The notes under the pieces: generated by a model
What the model was told of the DNA's origin: nothing
Database searches by the model: none
Seen by the model: only the letters and a program-made list of their open reading frames with translations
Translations under genes and position numbers: made by a program
In this document: one piece after another, positions 32,047-40,933 of the stretch
Layout of the letters: each line of letters starts with the position of its first letter
Position numbering within the stretch: position 1 is the stretch's first letter
NCBI RefSeq assembly: GCF_014195485.1
Contig: NZ_JACIBU010000001.1
Span: 3,286,001-3,350,000 of the forward strand
Origin: Modestobacter versicolor
Lineage (GTDB): Bacteria > Actinomycetota > Actinomycetes > Mycobacteriales > Geodermatophilaceae
Direction: 5' to 3'
DNA length: 64,000 nucleotides

Positions 32047-33708
32047 TCAGGCCGGGCGCGGTGTCGCCTTCGGCCGGCGGACGACGAACGGGCCGATGGC
32101 CAGCAGGTCGACCGGTGCCGACCCGAAGCACTCCAGCGCGTCCCGGGGGTCGTCGACCATCGGCCGGCCGGCGGTGTTGAGGCTGGTGTTGACCACGACC
32201 GGCAGGCCGGTGCGCCGCTCGAAGGCGGAGATCATCCGGTGCACCAGCGGCTGGGTGTCCGGGTCGATGGTCTGGATCCGCGCCGTCCCGTCGACGTGCG
32301 TGACGGTCGGGATGCGCTCCTTCCACTCCGGGGCGACGTCGTGGACGAAGAGCATGTACGGCGAGGGGATCGGCCCGCGGCTGAAGATCTCCGGCGCCTT
32401 CTCCAGCAGCACCATCGGGGCCACCGGGCGGAACTGCTCGCGGCCCTTCACGTCGTTCATCCGCTCGAGGTTGGCCTCGAACCCGGGGTGCGCCATCAGC
32501 GAGCGGTGGCCCAGCGCGCGGGGGCCGTACTCGCTGCGCCCCTGGAACCACGCGACGATGCCGTTGTCGGCCAGCACCTCGGCGACCGCCTCCGCGACGT
32601 CGTCCGGGCGCTCGTAGTCGATGGCCGCGGTGACCAGGACCTGCTCGATCTCGTCGTCGCTCCAGCCGCGGCCCAGCGCCGCACCGGGCATCGGCTGGGT
32701 GTCCTCGCCGAGCTCGCGGGCCACGTGCAGGGCGGCACCGAGCGCCGTCCCGGCGTCACCGGCGGCGGGCTGCACCCAGACCTGCTCGAACGGGCTCTCG
32801 GCCAGGATCCGGGTGTTCGCGACGCAGTTGAGCGCGGTGCCGCCGGCCAGGGTCAGCACCTTGTCGCCGGTCTGCTCGTGCACCCAGCGGGCGAGGTCGA
32901 TGAGCACCTCCTCCAGCCGCTGCTGGACGCTGGCGGCCAGGTCGGCGTGGTCGGAGGTCCAGTTGTCGCCCTTGCCGAGGCGGGGGGCGAACTCGGTGAA
33001 GTCGATCTTCTCCGTGCGGAAGCCGCCGTCGTCGGTCGCCCGGATGAGCTCGGTCAGGTCGCCGACGAAGCGCGGCTTGCCGTAGGAGGCCATCGCCATG
33101 ACCTTGAACTCGTCGGAGCTGCGCAGGAACCCCAGGTGGTCGGTGAGGTCCTCGTAGAGCAGGCCGAGGGAGTGCGGCAGCGCCTGCCCGGCGAGCACCT
33201 CGAGCTGGCCGTCGACGTAGCGGCCGGCGAGGTGGCTGTGCGCCTCGCCGCGGCCGTCGAGGACCAGGACGGAGTTGTCCCGCCGGCCCGCGTGACCCGG
33301 GGCGGCCAGGCCGGCCGAGGCGGCGTGCGCGACGTGGTGCTTGACGAAGCGGACCTTCGCCGGGTCGAGCCCGGGGAGCGCGTGGGCCAGGAAGTCCGGC
33401 GCCATCTCGGCGTACTTCTTGCGCATGACGTCGCCGTCGTCGAACAGCCCGGACTCCTCCGGGGTGCCCATCAGCGCCGGGTCGAAGGAGTAGGCGACCG
33501 CGTCCAGCTCCTCCGGGCGGATGCCGGCCTCCCTGAGGCACCACGCGGCGGACAGCTCCGGCAGCTCCCAGGCGCTCCACGGCAGCGGGCGCTTGCCGTG
33601 CTTGCGCCGGCTGAACCGCTCCTCCTCGGCCGCGGCCACGACCGTGCCGTCGACGATCAGCGCCGCCGCCGGGTCGTGGTAGATGGCGTTGATGCCCAGG
33701 ACCTTCAC
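32047..33708 (-). CDS. Carbamoyltransferase, NodU/CmcH/TobZ family
   Basis: A 553-residue two-domain enzyme of normal length. The N-terminal Kae1-like domain has GINAIYHDPAAALIVDG and the metal-binding HHVAH (H124 to H128). The C-terminal YrdC-like domain has GRSEYGPRALGHRS and VNTSLNTAGRPMVDDP. Family members move a carbamoyl group from carbamoyl phosphate via carbamoyl-AMP onto a sugar, antibiotic or Nod factor. The acceptor is unknown and no biosynthetic cluster adjoins it. GGGAGGAG precedes the GTG start; a strong terminator follows. Confidence 0.9.
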   Translation of the reverse strand: MKVLGINAIYHDPAAALIVDGTVVAAAEEERFSRRKHGKRPLPWSAWELPELSAAWCLREAGIRPEELDAVAYSFDPALMGTPEESGLFDDGDVMRKKYAEMAPDFLAHALPGLDPAKVRFVKHHVAHAASAGLAAPGHAGRRDNSVLVLDGRGEAHSHLAGRYVDGQLEVLAGQALPHSLGLLYEDLTDHLGFLRSSDEFKVMAMASYGKPRFVGDLTELIRATDDGGFRTEKIDFTEFAPRLGKGDNWTSDHADLAASVQQRLEEVLIDLARWVHEQTGDKVLTLAGGTALNCVANTRILAESPFEQVWVQPAAGDAGTALGAALHVARELGEDTQPMPGAALGRGWSDDEIEQVLVTAAIDYERPDDVAEAVAEVLADNGIVAWFQGRSEYGPRALGHRSLMAHPGFEANLERMNDVKGREQFRPVAPMVLLEKAPEIFSRGPIPSPYMLFVHDVAPEWKERIPTVTHVDGTARIQTIDPDTQPLVHRMISAFERRTGLPVVVNTSLNTAGRPMVDDPRDALECFGSAPVDLLAIGPFVVRRPKATPRPA

Positions 33709-33842
33709 GTGCGCACTCCTCCCGGCCGGGCTCCAGTGGCCCGGTCCACAGTCGATGATCAAGCCTCTTCGGCGCTCCCGCACGGCGAGTCGGACGTCGT
33801 GGTGCCGGGTCACACCCCGCGGGGACCCGGCCCGCGGGCGCG

Positions 33843-35042
33843 TCAGGGAGCCGGACCGAGCAGGACCTCGGTGCCGTCGGGTCGCCAGGTGCGCCATCGA
33901 CCGCCGGGATCTCGTTCGATGCGGAACCCGTGGTGCACCTTCGTGTGGTGGCGTTCGCACAGGAGCCCGGAGTTGCCCAGGCTGGTCTCCCCGCCGTGCA
34001 GCCAGTGGACGAGGTGGTGGACGTCGCACCACCAGTGCGGGGCGTCGCAGCCGGCGAACACGCACGCCCGGTCCCGGCGCACGACGGCCTTGCGCAGGCC
34101 CGGGGTGACCACCCGGTGGTCCCGGCCGAGCTCCAGCGGGACTCCGTCGGGGCCCATCACGATCCGGGAGATGCTGGCGTCGCAGGCCAGCCAGCGGGCG
34201 CGGGCGGCGGAGATCTGCGCGCCGAACCCGGTCTGCGCCGCGCCGGGACCGGTGGCCGGGTCGACCACGTCGTCGAGGTCGACGCCGAGGACCACGTGCG
34301 GCTTGACCGTGCGCAGCGTGGGCAGGGTGCCGGCGGCGAGCTGGTTGTCGCACAGCTGCACCAGCGCGTCCGCGTTCTGCTGCCCGCGGGTCCGCTCGTC
34401 ACCCTTCGGGCGGGAGGCCTGCACGATCGACTCGATCGCCGCCTGCACCTTCTCCCCACCCACCGCGTCCAAGTCGAAGCGTCCGGTCACCGAGCCGTCG
34501 GCGTGCCGGGCGATCGACAACCGCCGGCCCTCGGTGGGATCCGGCTCCACGCCATCGGGGTCCAGCGCGGCCTCGAACGCCTGCACGGCGGTGATCAACG
34601 TCGAGTGCGGTGACTCGACAGCGACCGCCGTCCAGGCCTCGTCGAACGGCGCCAGCTCTACGCCCTGCTCCGCCGCCTGCGCCCGTTCGCGCTCGCCCAC
34701 CGCGCCGGCGACGACGTCGAACTGTGCCGCGGTGACCGCACCCTCGGCGAACCCGGCGGCCAGCGCCGGGAAGTGCTCCAGCGCCCGACCCGACCGCACC
34801 ACCCGCGACGCGTCGGCCGGGGCCAGCCGGGCATGGCCGATCAGCCACGACCGCATCGACGTCAGCCCGTCGTGCTCCGCGGCCTGCCGGACATCGGCAT
34901 GCCGCACGGTCCGGGTCAGCTCGGCAGCGACCCGGTTGCCCACCGCCACCAGCAGGGCGACCCGCTCCAACACCTCACCGTCGGCCAGCTCGTGCAGGTC
35001 GGCGCCAGCGAGCGCATCCAGGACCGACCGCAGCTCGCTCAC
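33843..35042 (-). CDS. DUF222/13E12-family HNH endonuclease-like protein
   Basis: A 399-residue protein with an N-terminal DUF222 domain (helical, LARLAPADASRVV-type segments) and a C-terminal HNH motif around CDVHHLVHW, LLCERHHTKVHHG, with the paired histidines and cysteines for metal binding. This is the actinobacterial 13E12 repeat family, which is often present in many copies; the biological role is unresolved. Some M. tuberculosis members have LexA sites, and an SOS-like box lies 18-33 bases before this start. GGGAGG precedes the GTG. No inverted repeats suggest a transposon. Confidence 0.88.
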   Translation of the reverse strand: MSELRSVLDALAGADLHELADGEVLERVALLVAVGNRVAAELTRTVRHADVRQAAEHDGLTSMRSWLIGHARLAPADASRVVRSGRALEHFPALAAGFAEGAVTAAQFDVVAGAVGERERAQAAEQGVELAPFDEAWTAVAVESPHSTLITAVQAFEAALDPDGVEPDPTEGRRLSIARHADGSVTGRFDLDAVGGEKVQAAIESIVQASRPKGDERTRGQQNADALVQLCDNQLAAGTLPTLRTVKPHVVLGVDLDDVVDPATGPGAAQTGFGAQISAARARWLACDASISRIVMGPDGVPLELGRDHRVVTPGLRKAVVRRDRACVFAGCDAPHWWCDVHHLVHWLHGGETSLGNSGLLCERHHTKVHHGFRIERDPGGRWRTWRPDGTEVLLGPAP

Positions 35043-35059
35043 GACACCTCCCGACCGAC

Positions 35060-35075
35060 CCGAACAGGTGTACGA
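35060..35075 (-). promoter_or_regulatory. Imperfect LexA/SOS-like box
   Basis: CCGAACAGGTGTACGA matches TCGAAC-N4-GTTCGA at 10 of 12 fixed positions. It lies 18 bases before the start of the DUF222 HNH gene, next to a TAGACT box (35077-35082, minus strand) that could be the -10. Confidence 0.45.
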
Positions 35076-35161
35076 AGTCTAGCCGAGCAGGAGTGTCACG
35101 ACCACCCGTATCCCCAGGTCAGAGCCCTGTCCACAGATGGGCGGCAGGCCTTGACGTGGCG

Positions 35162-36886
35162 TCAGCCGGCGCGCTCGCGGAGCAGGTCGTGATCGATGAC
35201 CGCCTGCAGGCCGAGGGTCTTGTAGCCGACCTCCTCGAACAGCACGACGATCCGGTCCTCCTCGTGGCGCATGACTATCCCCAGGCCCCACTCGGTGTGC
35301 TCGACGGCGGTGTCAACGGCGAACGGGTGGTCGCCGTCGACGACCGGTGCGGCGTGCTCGTAGGCCGACCCAGAGGTGCAGGTGTCGCAGTTGCCGCAGG
35401 GCTCGTCCAGCTGCTCGCCGAAGTAGCCGAGCAGGAACTGGCGGCGGCAGCCGGTGGTCTCGGCGTAGCCGCGCATCATCTCGATCCGGCTCTCGTCGAC
35501 CTTGGTGTGGTGCTCGGCCAGCTCGCGGGCGGCCGCGGCGGCCTCCCCAGGGGCGGGGCCATCCGGTGCGGGGGCGGCCGCGCCCTCGTCGTCCAGCACG
35601 ACGGCGCCCGCCTGCTCCAGCAGGTTCAGGTCGCGGACCAGCGGCGTGGCGGCCAGGCCGGTCTCCTCGCGCAGCTCCCTCACGTCCACGCCGTCCATGC
35701 CGGCGGCGGCACCGGCGCGCACCAGCCCGGCCACCTGCTGCAGCTCCTCCTCGGCCGGCGCCCCGGCGGCGAAGAACTTGCGGATGCCGAGGTCCTCGGG
35801 CCGGTAGACCAGCACGGCGATGGCCGGCTCGCCGTCCCGGCCGGCGCGGCCGATCTCCTGGTAGTAGCTGTCGACGGAGTCGGCGGGCTCGGCGTGCACG
35901 ACGAACCGGGTCTGCGGCTTGTCGATGCCCATGCCGAACGCGGTGGTCGCGACGACGACGTCCAGCTCGTCGTCCATGTACGCCCGCTGCACCTCCTCGC
36001 GGTCGCTCTTCCGCAGCCCCGCGTGGTACGCCCGGGCCCGCAGCCCGCGCTCGGTGAGCGCCGCGGCGAACTCCTCGGTGCCCTTGCGCGTCGCGCTGTA
36101 GAGGATGCCGATGCCGTCGGCGGTCAGCGCGGTGACCCGGTCCAGGACGGCGGTGTGCTTGCCGTGCGCGTCCGCGTGCTGCTCGACCTCCAGCCGGATC
36201 TCCGGCCGGTCGAAGCCGGCGACGATCACCGCCGGGTCGGTCATCTCCAGCCGCTCGACGATCTCGGCGCGCACCGGGGGAGCGGCGGTGGCGGTCAGCG
36301 CGAGCACCGTCGGGTGGCCGAGCTGCTGCACGACCCCGCCCAGCCGCAGGTAGTCCGGCCGGAAGTCGTGGCCCCAGGCGGACACGCAGTGCGCCTCGTC
36401 GACGACGAACAGCGCCGGTGCCGACGTCCGGATGGCCTCGACGACCTCGGTCTTGGCCAGCTGCTCGGGCGCGAGGAAGCAGAAGCGGACCGTTCCGTCA
36501 CGCATGCCGTCCAGCACTGCCTGGTGCTCGAGCACCGACAGGCTGGAGTTGAGCACCGCGGCCCGGCCGACGGCGTCCTCACCGAGCTCCTCCAGGCGCT
36601 GCACCTGGTCGCGCTGCAGGGCGATGAGCGGCGAGACGATGACGACCGGACCGTCCAGCAGCAGCCCGGCGACGGTGTAGACGGCGGACTTCCCGGCGCC
36701 CGAGGGCAGCACGGCCAGGGTGTCCCGGCCGGCGGCGACGGACTTCATCGCCTCCTCCTGGCCGGGCCGGAACTCGGTGTACCCGAGGACGTCGCGGGCC
36801 GTCTCGCGGATGCGCCTGGTGCGCACGGACGCCGAGCCGCCCGCCTTCGTGGTGGGGTCGGCAGGGCGCTGGTCGGTCGCGGTCAC
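35162..36886 (-). CDS. recQ: RecQ-family ATP-dependent DNA helicase
   Basis: A 574-residue superfamily-2 helicase. Motif order is FRPGQEEA (Q motif region), Walker A PSGAGKS (61-67), DEAHC with [25 protein letters not shown], and in the second domain [20 protein letters not shown] and [18 protein letters not shown] ends the RecQ zinc-binding region, and a short extra C-terminal domain follows. It unwinds DNA 3' to 5' during repair and recombination. Longer in-frame starts at 36970 run through a palindromic spacer, so the GTG at 36886 is chosen. Confidence 0.92.
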   Translation of the reverse strand: MTATDQRPADPTTKAGGSASVRTRRIRETARDVLGYTEFRPGQEEAMKSVAAGRDTLAVLPSGAGKSAVYTVAGLLLDGPVVIVSPLIALQRDQVQRLEELGEDAVGRAAVLNSSLSVLEHQAVLDGMRDGTVRFCFLAPEQLAKTEVVEAIRTSAPALFVVDEAHCVSAWGHDFRPDYLRLGGVVQQLGHPTVLALTATAAPPVRAEIVERLEMTDPAVIVAGFDRPEIRLEVEQHADAHGKHTAVLDRVTALTADGIGILYSATRKGTEEFAAALTERGLRARAYHAGLRKSDREEVQRAYMDDELDVVVATTAFGMGIDKPQTRFVVHAEPADSVDSYYQEIGRAGRDGEPAIAVLVYRPEDLGIRKFFAAGAPAEEELQQVAGLVRAGAAAGMDGVDVRELREETGLAATPLVRDLNLLEQAGAVVLDDEGAAAPAPDGPAPGEAAAAARELAEHHTKVDESRIEMMRGYAETTGCRRQFLLGYFGEQLDEPCGNCDTCTSGSAYEHAAPVVDGDHPFAVDTAVEHTEWGLGIVMRHEEDRIVVLFEEVGYKTLGLQAVIDHDLLRERAG

Positions 36887-36925
36887 CGACGCCGTCTGCC
36901 CGGGCCCCGAGATCGGCAAACGACC

Positions 36926-36951
36926 CACGGGGTCGGGTCGCCCACCCCGTG
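36926..36951. promoter_or_regulatory. Inverted repeat between the divergent recQ-type and mod operons
   Basis: CACGGGGT (36926-36933) and ACCCCGTG (36944-36951) are separated by 10 bases. The position between divergent starts suggests a regulatory site; no binding protein can be named. Confidence 0.35.
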
Positions 36952-37014
36952 CCGGGTACGTATGGTGCACAACCTGGTGCGTGCGCCGAGCCGCATCTGC
37001 GGGACCCGAGCCCG

Positions 37015-37043
37015 TTGATCCTCCGCACCTGCGGCCGTACGGT
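37015..37043 (+). promoter_or_regulatory. Promoter of the mod operon
   Basis: TTGATC (37015-37020), a 17-base spacer and TACGGT (37038-37043) form a complete housekeeping-type promoter. The GTG start follows the -10 by 7 bases, so the message should be leaderless. Confidence 0.6.
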
Positions 37044-37050
37044 GCCCCTC

Positions 37051-37443
37051 GTGCCCACCTCCTACCGGATCGCCGAGGCCGCTGCGCTGCTCGGCGTGAG
37101 CGACGACACGGTCCGCCGCTGGATCGACAGCGACCGGCTGCCGGCCACCCGGGAGGCCGGACCGGCGCAGGTCGACGGCGTCGACCTGGCCCGGGTCGCC
37201 ACCGAGCTGCACCCGGCGCCGCAGCCGGGCACCACGCGCTCGTCCTCGGCCCGCAACCGGCTGACCGGCATCGTCACCCGGGTCGTCCGGGACACGGTGA
37301 TGGCCCAGGTCGAGCTGCAGGCCGGGCCCTTCCGGCTGGTCTCGCTGATGTCCCGGGAGGCCGCCGACGAGCTGGGGCTGGAGCCGGGCGTCCGCGCCGT
37401 CGCCACGGTCAAGGCCACCCAGGTCAGCGTGGACATCTCGTGA
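37051..37443 (+). CDS. HTH-TOBE molybdate-responsive regulator (putative)
   Basis: A 130-residue protein. The N-terminal excisionase/MerR-like HTH reads [20 protein letters not shown] with [12 protein letters not shown]. The C-terminal half is a TOBE/Mop domain ([39 protein letters not shown]), the fold that binds molybdate or tungstate. It leads the mod operon, overlapping modA by four bases, so it probably controls the operon in response to molybdate, like ModE but with a different DNA-binding part. The GTG at 37051 is preferred; 37042 is an alternative. Confidence 0.85.
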   Translation: MPTSYRIAEAAALLGVSDDTVRRWIDSDRLPATREAGPAQVDGVDLARVATELHPAPQPGTTRSSSARNRLTGIVTRVVRDTVMAQVELQAGPFRLVSLMSREAADELGLEPGVRAVATVKATQVSVDIS

Positions 37444-38198
37444 GGCGGCTGGTCGCTGCCGCGGCGGTGCTCGCCCTCGCCGGCTGCGGAGCCTCCGACG
37501 ACGGCGGATCGGGCGACGAGCTGAGCGGCACGGTCACCGTCTTCGCGGCCGCCTCCCTCACCGACGTCTTCACCGAGCTCGGCGCGCGGCTGGAGGCCGA
37601 GCACCCCGGCCTGACCGTGCAGTTCAACTTCGCCGGCAGCTCCGCGCTGGCCACCCAGCTGACCCAGGGCGCGCCCGCCGACGTCTTCGCCCCCGCCGAC
37701 ACCGACCAGATGGACGTCGTCACGAACAACGGCATCGTGTCCCGGGCGCCGGTGCTGTTCGCCACCAACCAGCTGCAGATCGCCGTCCCGCCGGGCAACC
37801 CCGGGGGCATCACCGGCCTGGCCGACCTCGCGGACCCGGACAAGACCATCGCGCTCTGCGCCCCGGAGGTGCCCTGCGGCGCCGCGGCGGAGGAGGCGTT
37901 CGACGCCGCCGGGCTGACCGCCGCGCCGGACACCCTGGAGGAGGACGTCAAGGCGGCGCTGACCAAGGTGCAGCTCGGCGAGGTCGACGCGGCGCTGGTC
38001 TACGTCACCGACGTCCGGGCCGCCGGTGACGCGGTGGAGGGCATCGCGTTCCCCGAGGCCGCCGAGGCGGTGAACGGCTACCCGATCTGCACGCTGACCG
38101 ACGCCCCCAACCCGGCCGGCGCCCTCGCCTTCGCCCAGCTCGTCACCTCCGAGGAGGGCCGCGAGGTCCTCGACGCCGCCGGTTTCACCAGCCCGTGA
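37440..38198 (+). CDS. modA: ModA, molybdate-binding lipoprotein
   Basis: A 252-residue substrate-binding protein. A basic start and hydrophobic segment end in the lipobox LALAGC (Cys16), anchoring it outside the membrane. VTVFAAASLTDVFTELGARL and FNFAGSSALATQLTQGAPAD are the ModA signature that contacts the oxyanion. It captures molybdate for the ModBC transporter. GTGA overlaps join it to the genes on both sides. Confidence 0.95.
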   Translation: MRRLVAAAAVLALAGCGASDDGGSGDELSGTVTVFAAASLTDVFTELGARLEAEHPGLTVQFNFAGSSALATQLTQGAPADVFAPADTDQMDVVTNNGIVSRAPVLFATNQLQIAVPPGNPGGITGLADLADPDKTIALCAPEVPCGAAAEEAFDAAGLTAAPDTLEEDVKAALTKVQLGEVDAALVYVTDVRAAGDAVEGIAFPEAAEAVNGYPICTLTDAPNPAGALAFAQLVTSEEGREVLDAAGFTSP

Positions 38199-38998
38199 GG
38201 CGCCGGGACGCCGGGGTGCCCGCGCCGCTGCTGGTCCCGGCGCTGCTGGCCGTCGCCTTCCTGGTCCTGCCGCTGGTCGGGCTGGTCGTCCGGGCGCCGT
38301 GGGGCGACCTCGGCCCGCAGCTGAGCCGGCCCGGGGTGGGGGACGCGCTGCGGCTGTCGCTGGTCTCGGCGACCCTGGCCACGCTGGTCTCGCTGCTGCT
38401 CGGCGTCCCGCTGGCCTGGGTGCTCGCCCGCTCGCGGGTCCGCGGCCGGTCGGTGCTCCGGGCGCTGGTGACCGTCCCGCTGGTGCTGCCGCCGGTGGTC
38501 GGCGGCGTCGCGCTGTTCCTGGTGCTGGGCCGGCAGGGGCTGGTCGGCGAGTGGCTGTACGAGACCACCGGCTTCGCGCTGCCCTTCACCACCGCCGCGG
38601 TGGTGGTGGCCGAGACGTTCGTGGCCATGCCGTTCCTGGTGATCAGCGTCGAGGGCGCGCTGCGCGCGGCGGACGCCCGCTTCGAGGACGCCGCGGCCAC
38701 CCTGGGCGCCGACCGGTGGACGACGTTCCGCCGGGTCACCCTCCCGCTGGTGGCCCCTGGGATCGCCGCCGGCGCGGTGCTCTGCTGGGCCCGCGCGCTG
38801 GGGGAGTTCGGCGCCACGATCACCTTCGCCGGCAACTTCCCGGGGACGACGCAGACCATGCCGCTCGCCGTCTACCTGGCCCTGCAGCGCGACCCGGACG
38901 CCGCGATCGTGCTCAGCCTGGTGCTGCTCGCGGTCTCGCTGGCCACCCTGCTGCTGCTCCGCGGCCGGTGGCTGGGGCAGCGCGGGGTCGCGGCGTGA
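38195..38998 (+). CDS. modB: ModB, molybdate ABC transporter permease
   Basis: A 267-residue permease with five to six predicted helices. The cytoplasmic coupling motif near the end reads EGALRAADARFEDAAATLGA, the EAA loop that contacts the ATPase. The helices VPLVLPPVVGGVALFLVLG and FTTAAVVVAETFVAMPFLV match ModB. It forms the membrane channel for molybdate. GTGA overlaps link it to modA and modC. Confidence 0.95.
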   Translation: MRRRDAGVPAPLLVPALLAVAFLVLPLVGLVVRAPWGDLGPQLSRPGVGDALRLSLVSATLATLVSLLLGVPLAWVLARSRVRGRSVLRALVTVPLVLPPVVGGVALFLVLGRQGLVGEWLYETTGFALPFTTAAVVVAETFVAMPFLVISVEGALRAADARFEDAAATLGADRWTTFRRVTLPLVAPGIAAGAVLCWARALGEFGATITFAGNFPGTTQTMPLAVYLALQRDPDAAIVLSLVLLAVSLATLLLLRGRWLGQRGVAA

Positions 38999-40044
38999 GC
39001 CTGGACGCGCACGTCGTCGTCCAGCGCGGGTCGCTGGCGGTCGACGTCCGGCTGGCCGTGGGCGATGGCGAGGTGCTCGCCGTGCTCGGCCCGAACGGCG
39101 CCGGCAAGTCCACGGTCTTGCGGGTGCTGGCCGGCCTGCTCGCCCCGGATGCCGGGCAGGTAGTCGTGGACGGCGGCGAGGTCTGGGACTCCGCCGACCG
39201 GCACGTGCCCGCCCACCAGCGGGCCCTGGGCATGGTCTTCCAGGACCACCTGCTCTTCCCGCACCTGTCGGTCACCGAGAACGTCGCCTTCGGGCTGCGC
39301 ACCCGCGGGATGAGGCGGCCCGCGGCCCGGGCGGCCGCGGGGCAGTGGCTGGACCGGGTCGGGCTGGCCGGGCTGGGCGACCGGCGCCCCGGCGAGCTCT
39401 CCGGCGGCCAGGCGCAGCGCGCGGCGCTGGCCCGCGCGCTGGTCGGCGACCCGCGGGTGCTGCTGCTCGACGAGCCGCTCTCGTCGCTGGACGCCCGCAC
39501 CCGGCTCACCGTCCGGGCCGAGCTGCACCGGCACCTCGCCGACTACGCCGGCAGCGCCGTGCTGGTGACCCACGACCCGATCGACGCGATGGCACTGGCC
39601 GACCGGGTGGTCGTCGTCGAGGACGGGCAGGTCGTGCAGTCGGGCACCGCGGCCGAGGTCGCCCGGCGGCCGCGCACCGACTACGTCGCCCGGCTGGTCG
39701 GCCTGGTGCTGCTGCCCGGCACGGGAGCTGGGCAGCAGGTCGCGCTGGACGGCGGCGGGGTGGTCGCGGTCGCCGAGGAGGCCGCCGGGCCGGTGTTCGT
39801 CGCCGTCCGGCCCGAGTCGGTCTCGCTGTACCTCGAGCGCCCGGCGGGCAGCCCGCGCAACGTCTGGCCGCTGCGGCTGGTGGCGGCGACCCCGCACGGG
39901 TCGGTGGTGCGCTGCGACCTCGCCGGGGAGGTGCCGCTGACCGCCGACGTCACCGCCACCGCCTTCGCCGAGCTGGGGCTGGCCCCCGGCGCAGCGGTCT
40001 GGGCGTCGGTGAAGGCGTCGGAGATCGCCGTCTACACCCGCTGA
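38995..40044 (+). CDS. modC: ModC, molybdate ABC transporter ATPase
   Basis: A 349-residue ATPase. Walker A is GPNGAGKST (32-40), the signature is LSGGQAQR, Walker B is VLLLDEPLSSLD and the switch His lies in VTHDPID. A C-terminal TOBE domain (RLVAATPHGSVVRCDLAG, VWASVKASEIAVY) binds molybdate for feedback control. It powers the ModAB transporter. It is the last clearly coupled gene of the operon. Confidence 0.95.
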   Translation: MSLDAHVVVQRGSLAVDVRLAVGDGEVLAVLGPNGAGKSTVLRVLAGLLAPDAGQVVVDGGEVWDSADRHVPAHQRALGMVFQDHLLFPHLSVTENVAFGLRTRGMRRPAARAAAGQWLDRVGLAGLGDRRPGELSGGQAQRAALARALVGDPRVLLLDEPLSSLDARTRLTVRAELHRHLADYAGSAVLVTHDPIDAMALADRVVVVEDGQVVQSGTAAEVARRPRTDYVARLVGLVLLPGTGAGQQVALDGGGVVAVAEEAAGPVFVAVRPESVSLYLERPAGSPRNVWPLRLVAATPHGSVVRCDLAGEVPLTADVTATAFAELGLAPGAAVWASVKASEIAVYTR

Positions 40045-40056
40045 GGCCGCACCCCG

Positions 40057-40203
40057 TCAGACCCCCGGCCGGGTCGGGCGGCGGGTGTGCAGCGCGCGGC
40101 GCAGCGGCCAGCGGAACGGCGGCGTGCCGGCCTCCACCGCCTCGCCGGGCTCGGGCCGGGCGGCCCCGGGTGGACGTCGGGTCCCTCGTTCGGGCTCGGT
40201 CAT
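40057..40203 (-). CDS. Small Arg/Pro-rich protein, 48 residues
   Basis: An ATG at 40203 opens a 48-codon frame ending TGA at 40057. The product begins MTEPERGTRRPPG, has a single hydrophobic-aromatic patch (TPPFRWPLRRALH) and a basic tail. AGGAGAGGGG lies 6 bases before the ATG, one of the best ribosome-binding sites in the window, so it is probably translated. It is convergent with modC and divergent from a TetR-type gene whose 28-bp operator lies between them. I recognise no family; it may be regulated by that repressor. Confidence 0.55.
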   Translation of the reverse strand: MTEPERGTRRPPGAARPEPGEAVEAGTPPFRWPLRRALHTRRPTRPGV

Positions 40204-40244
40204 CGCGATCCCCTCTCCTGTGCTGGTGTGCCGCTGACCGTACT

Positions 40245-40272
40245 AACTTGCGTGCGTGCACGCAAGCAAGTT
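40245..40272. promoter_or_regulatory. 28-bp TetR-type operator
   Basis: The sequence runs AACTTGCGTGCGTGCA then CGCAAGCAAGTT and is palindromic at all but one symmetric pair. It lies between the small minus-strand ORF and the TetR-type gene. It covers the upstream in-frame start at 40256, which argues for the start at 40301. Confidence 0.7.
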
Positions 40273-40300
40273 GCCCCAGGGCCGGTGGCACAGTGACCCC

Positions 40301-40933
40301 GTGGCGGAGCAGGACGGACGGCGGACGCAGCTCGAGCGGCGCACCGAGGCCGAGCGGCGGGTCATCGACGCCGCGGTCCGGTTGATCGCCCGGAAGGGGT
40401 CGCGGGCGGTCACCCTCGGCGAGGTGGGCCGGGAGGCGGGCTACAGCCGCGGCATCGTGCACCACCACTTCGGCAGCCGGGAGCAGCTGCTGGACGCCGT
40501 CGTCCGGCACGCCCAGCGCTTCGACGTCCCGGCCACCGAGGGCACCGCGCTGGACCGGCTGACCGCGGTGGTGCGCGCATACCTCGACATGGCCATGAGC
40601 CGCACGCCGGCGACCGGGGCGTTCCTGCTGCTCTGGGCCGAGTCGGTCGCCGCCGACCCGGTGCTCGAGCCGCTGTTCGCCGAGCGCGACACCGCGTTCC
40701 GCGCCGACCTGGCCGACGTCGTGGCGCAGGGCGTCGCCGACGGGTCGATCCGCGCCGACGCCGACCCGACCGCCACCGGCGCCATGCTGGTGGGCCTGCT
40801 CCGGGGGCTGGGCATGCAGCTGCTGTCGTCCACGGGGACGTCGTTCGACGACGGTCTCGCCGACCGGACGGCGGCCTTCGTCCGGGCCGCGCTGGCCGGC
40901 CCGACCCCGCCCGGTGGCAGGGTGGCGCCGTGA
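40301..40933 (+). CDS. TetR-family transcriptional regulator
   Basis: A 210-residue protein with a TetR HTH: RVIDAAVRLIARKGSRAVTL, GEVGREAGYSRGIVHHHFGS and REQLLDAVV. The C-terminal domain, rich in Ala and Leu, would bind an unknown small ligand. The GTG at 40301 is chosen because the earlier start lies inside the operator. Its stop overlaps the start of the mocA-like gene (GTGA), so it is transcribed with mocA and moaE. Confidence 0.87.
   Translation: MAEQDGRRTQLERRTEAERRVIDAAVRLIARKGSRAVTLGEVGREAGYSRGIVHHHFGSREQLLDAVVRHAQRFDVPATEGTALDRLTAVVRAYLDMAMSRTPATGAFLLLWAESVAADPVLEPLFAERDTAFRADLADVVAQGVADGSIRADADPTATGAMLVGLLRGLGMQLLSSTGTSFDDGLADRTAAFVRAALAGPTPPGGRVAP

Noticed and set aside
33843-35042. 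DUF222 HNH gene as an insertion element or mobile intron
   Set aside because: No terminal inverted repeats, target duplications or transposase were seen. The 13E12 family is repeated in genomes but not shown to be a transposon.
36887-36970. Longer N-terminus for the RecQ-type helicase from the GTG at 36970
   Set aside because: The extra 28 residues run through an inverted repeat in a divergent promoter region and lack family similarity.
40256-40300. Upstream start for the TetR-type regulator
   Set aside because: The codon lies inside the 28-bp palindromic operator, so the GTG at 40301 is more likely.
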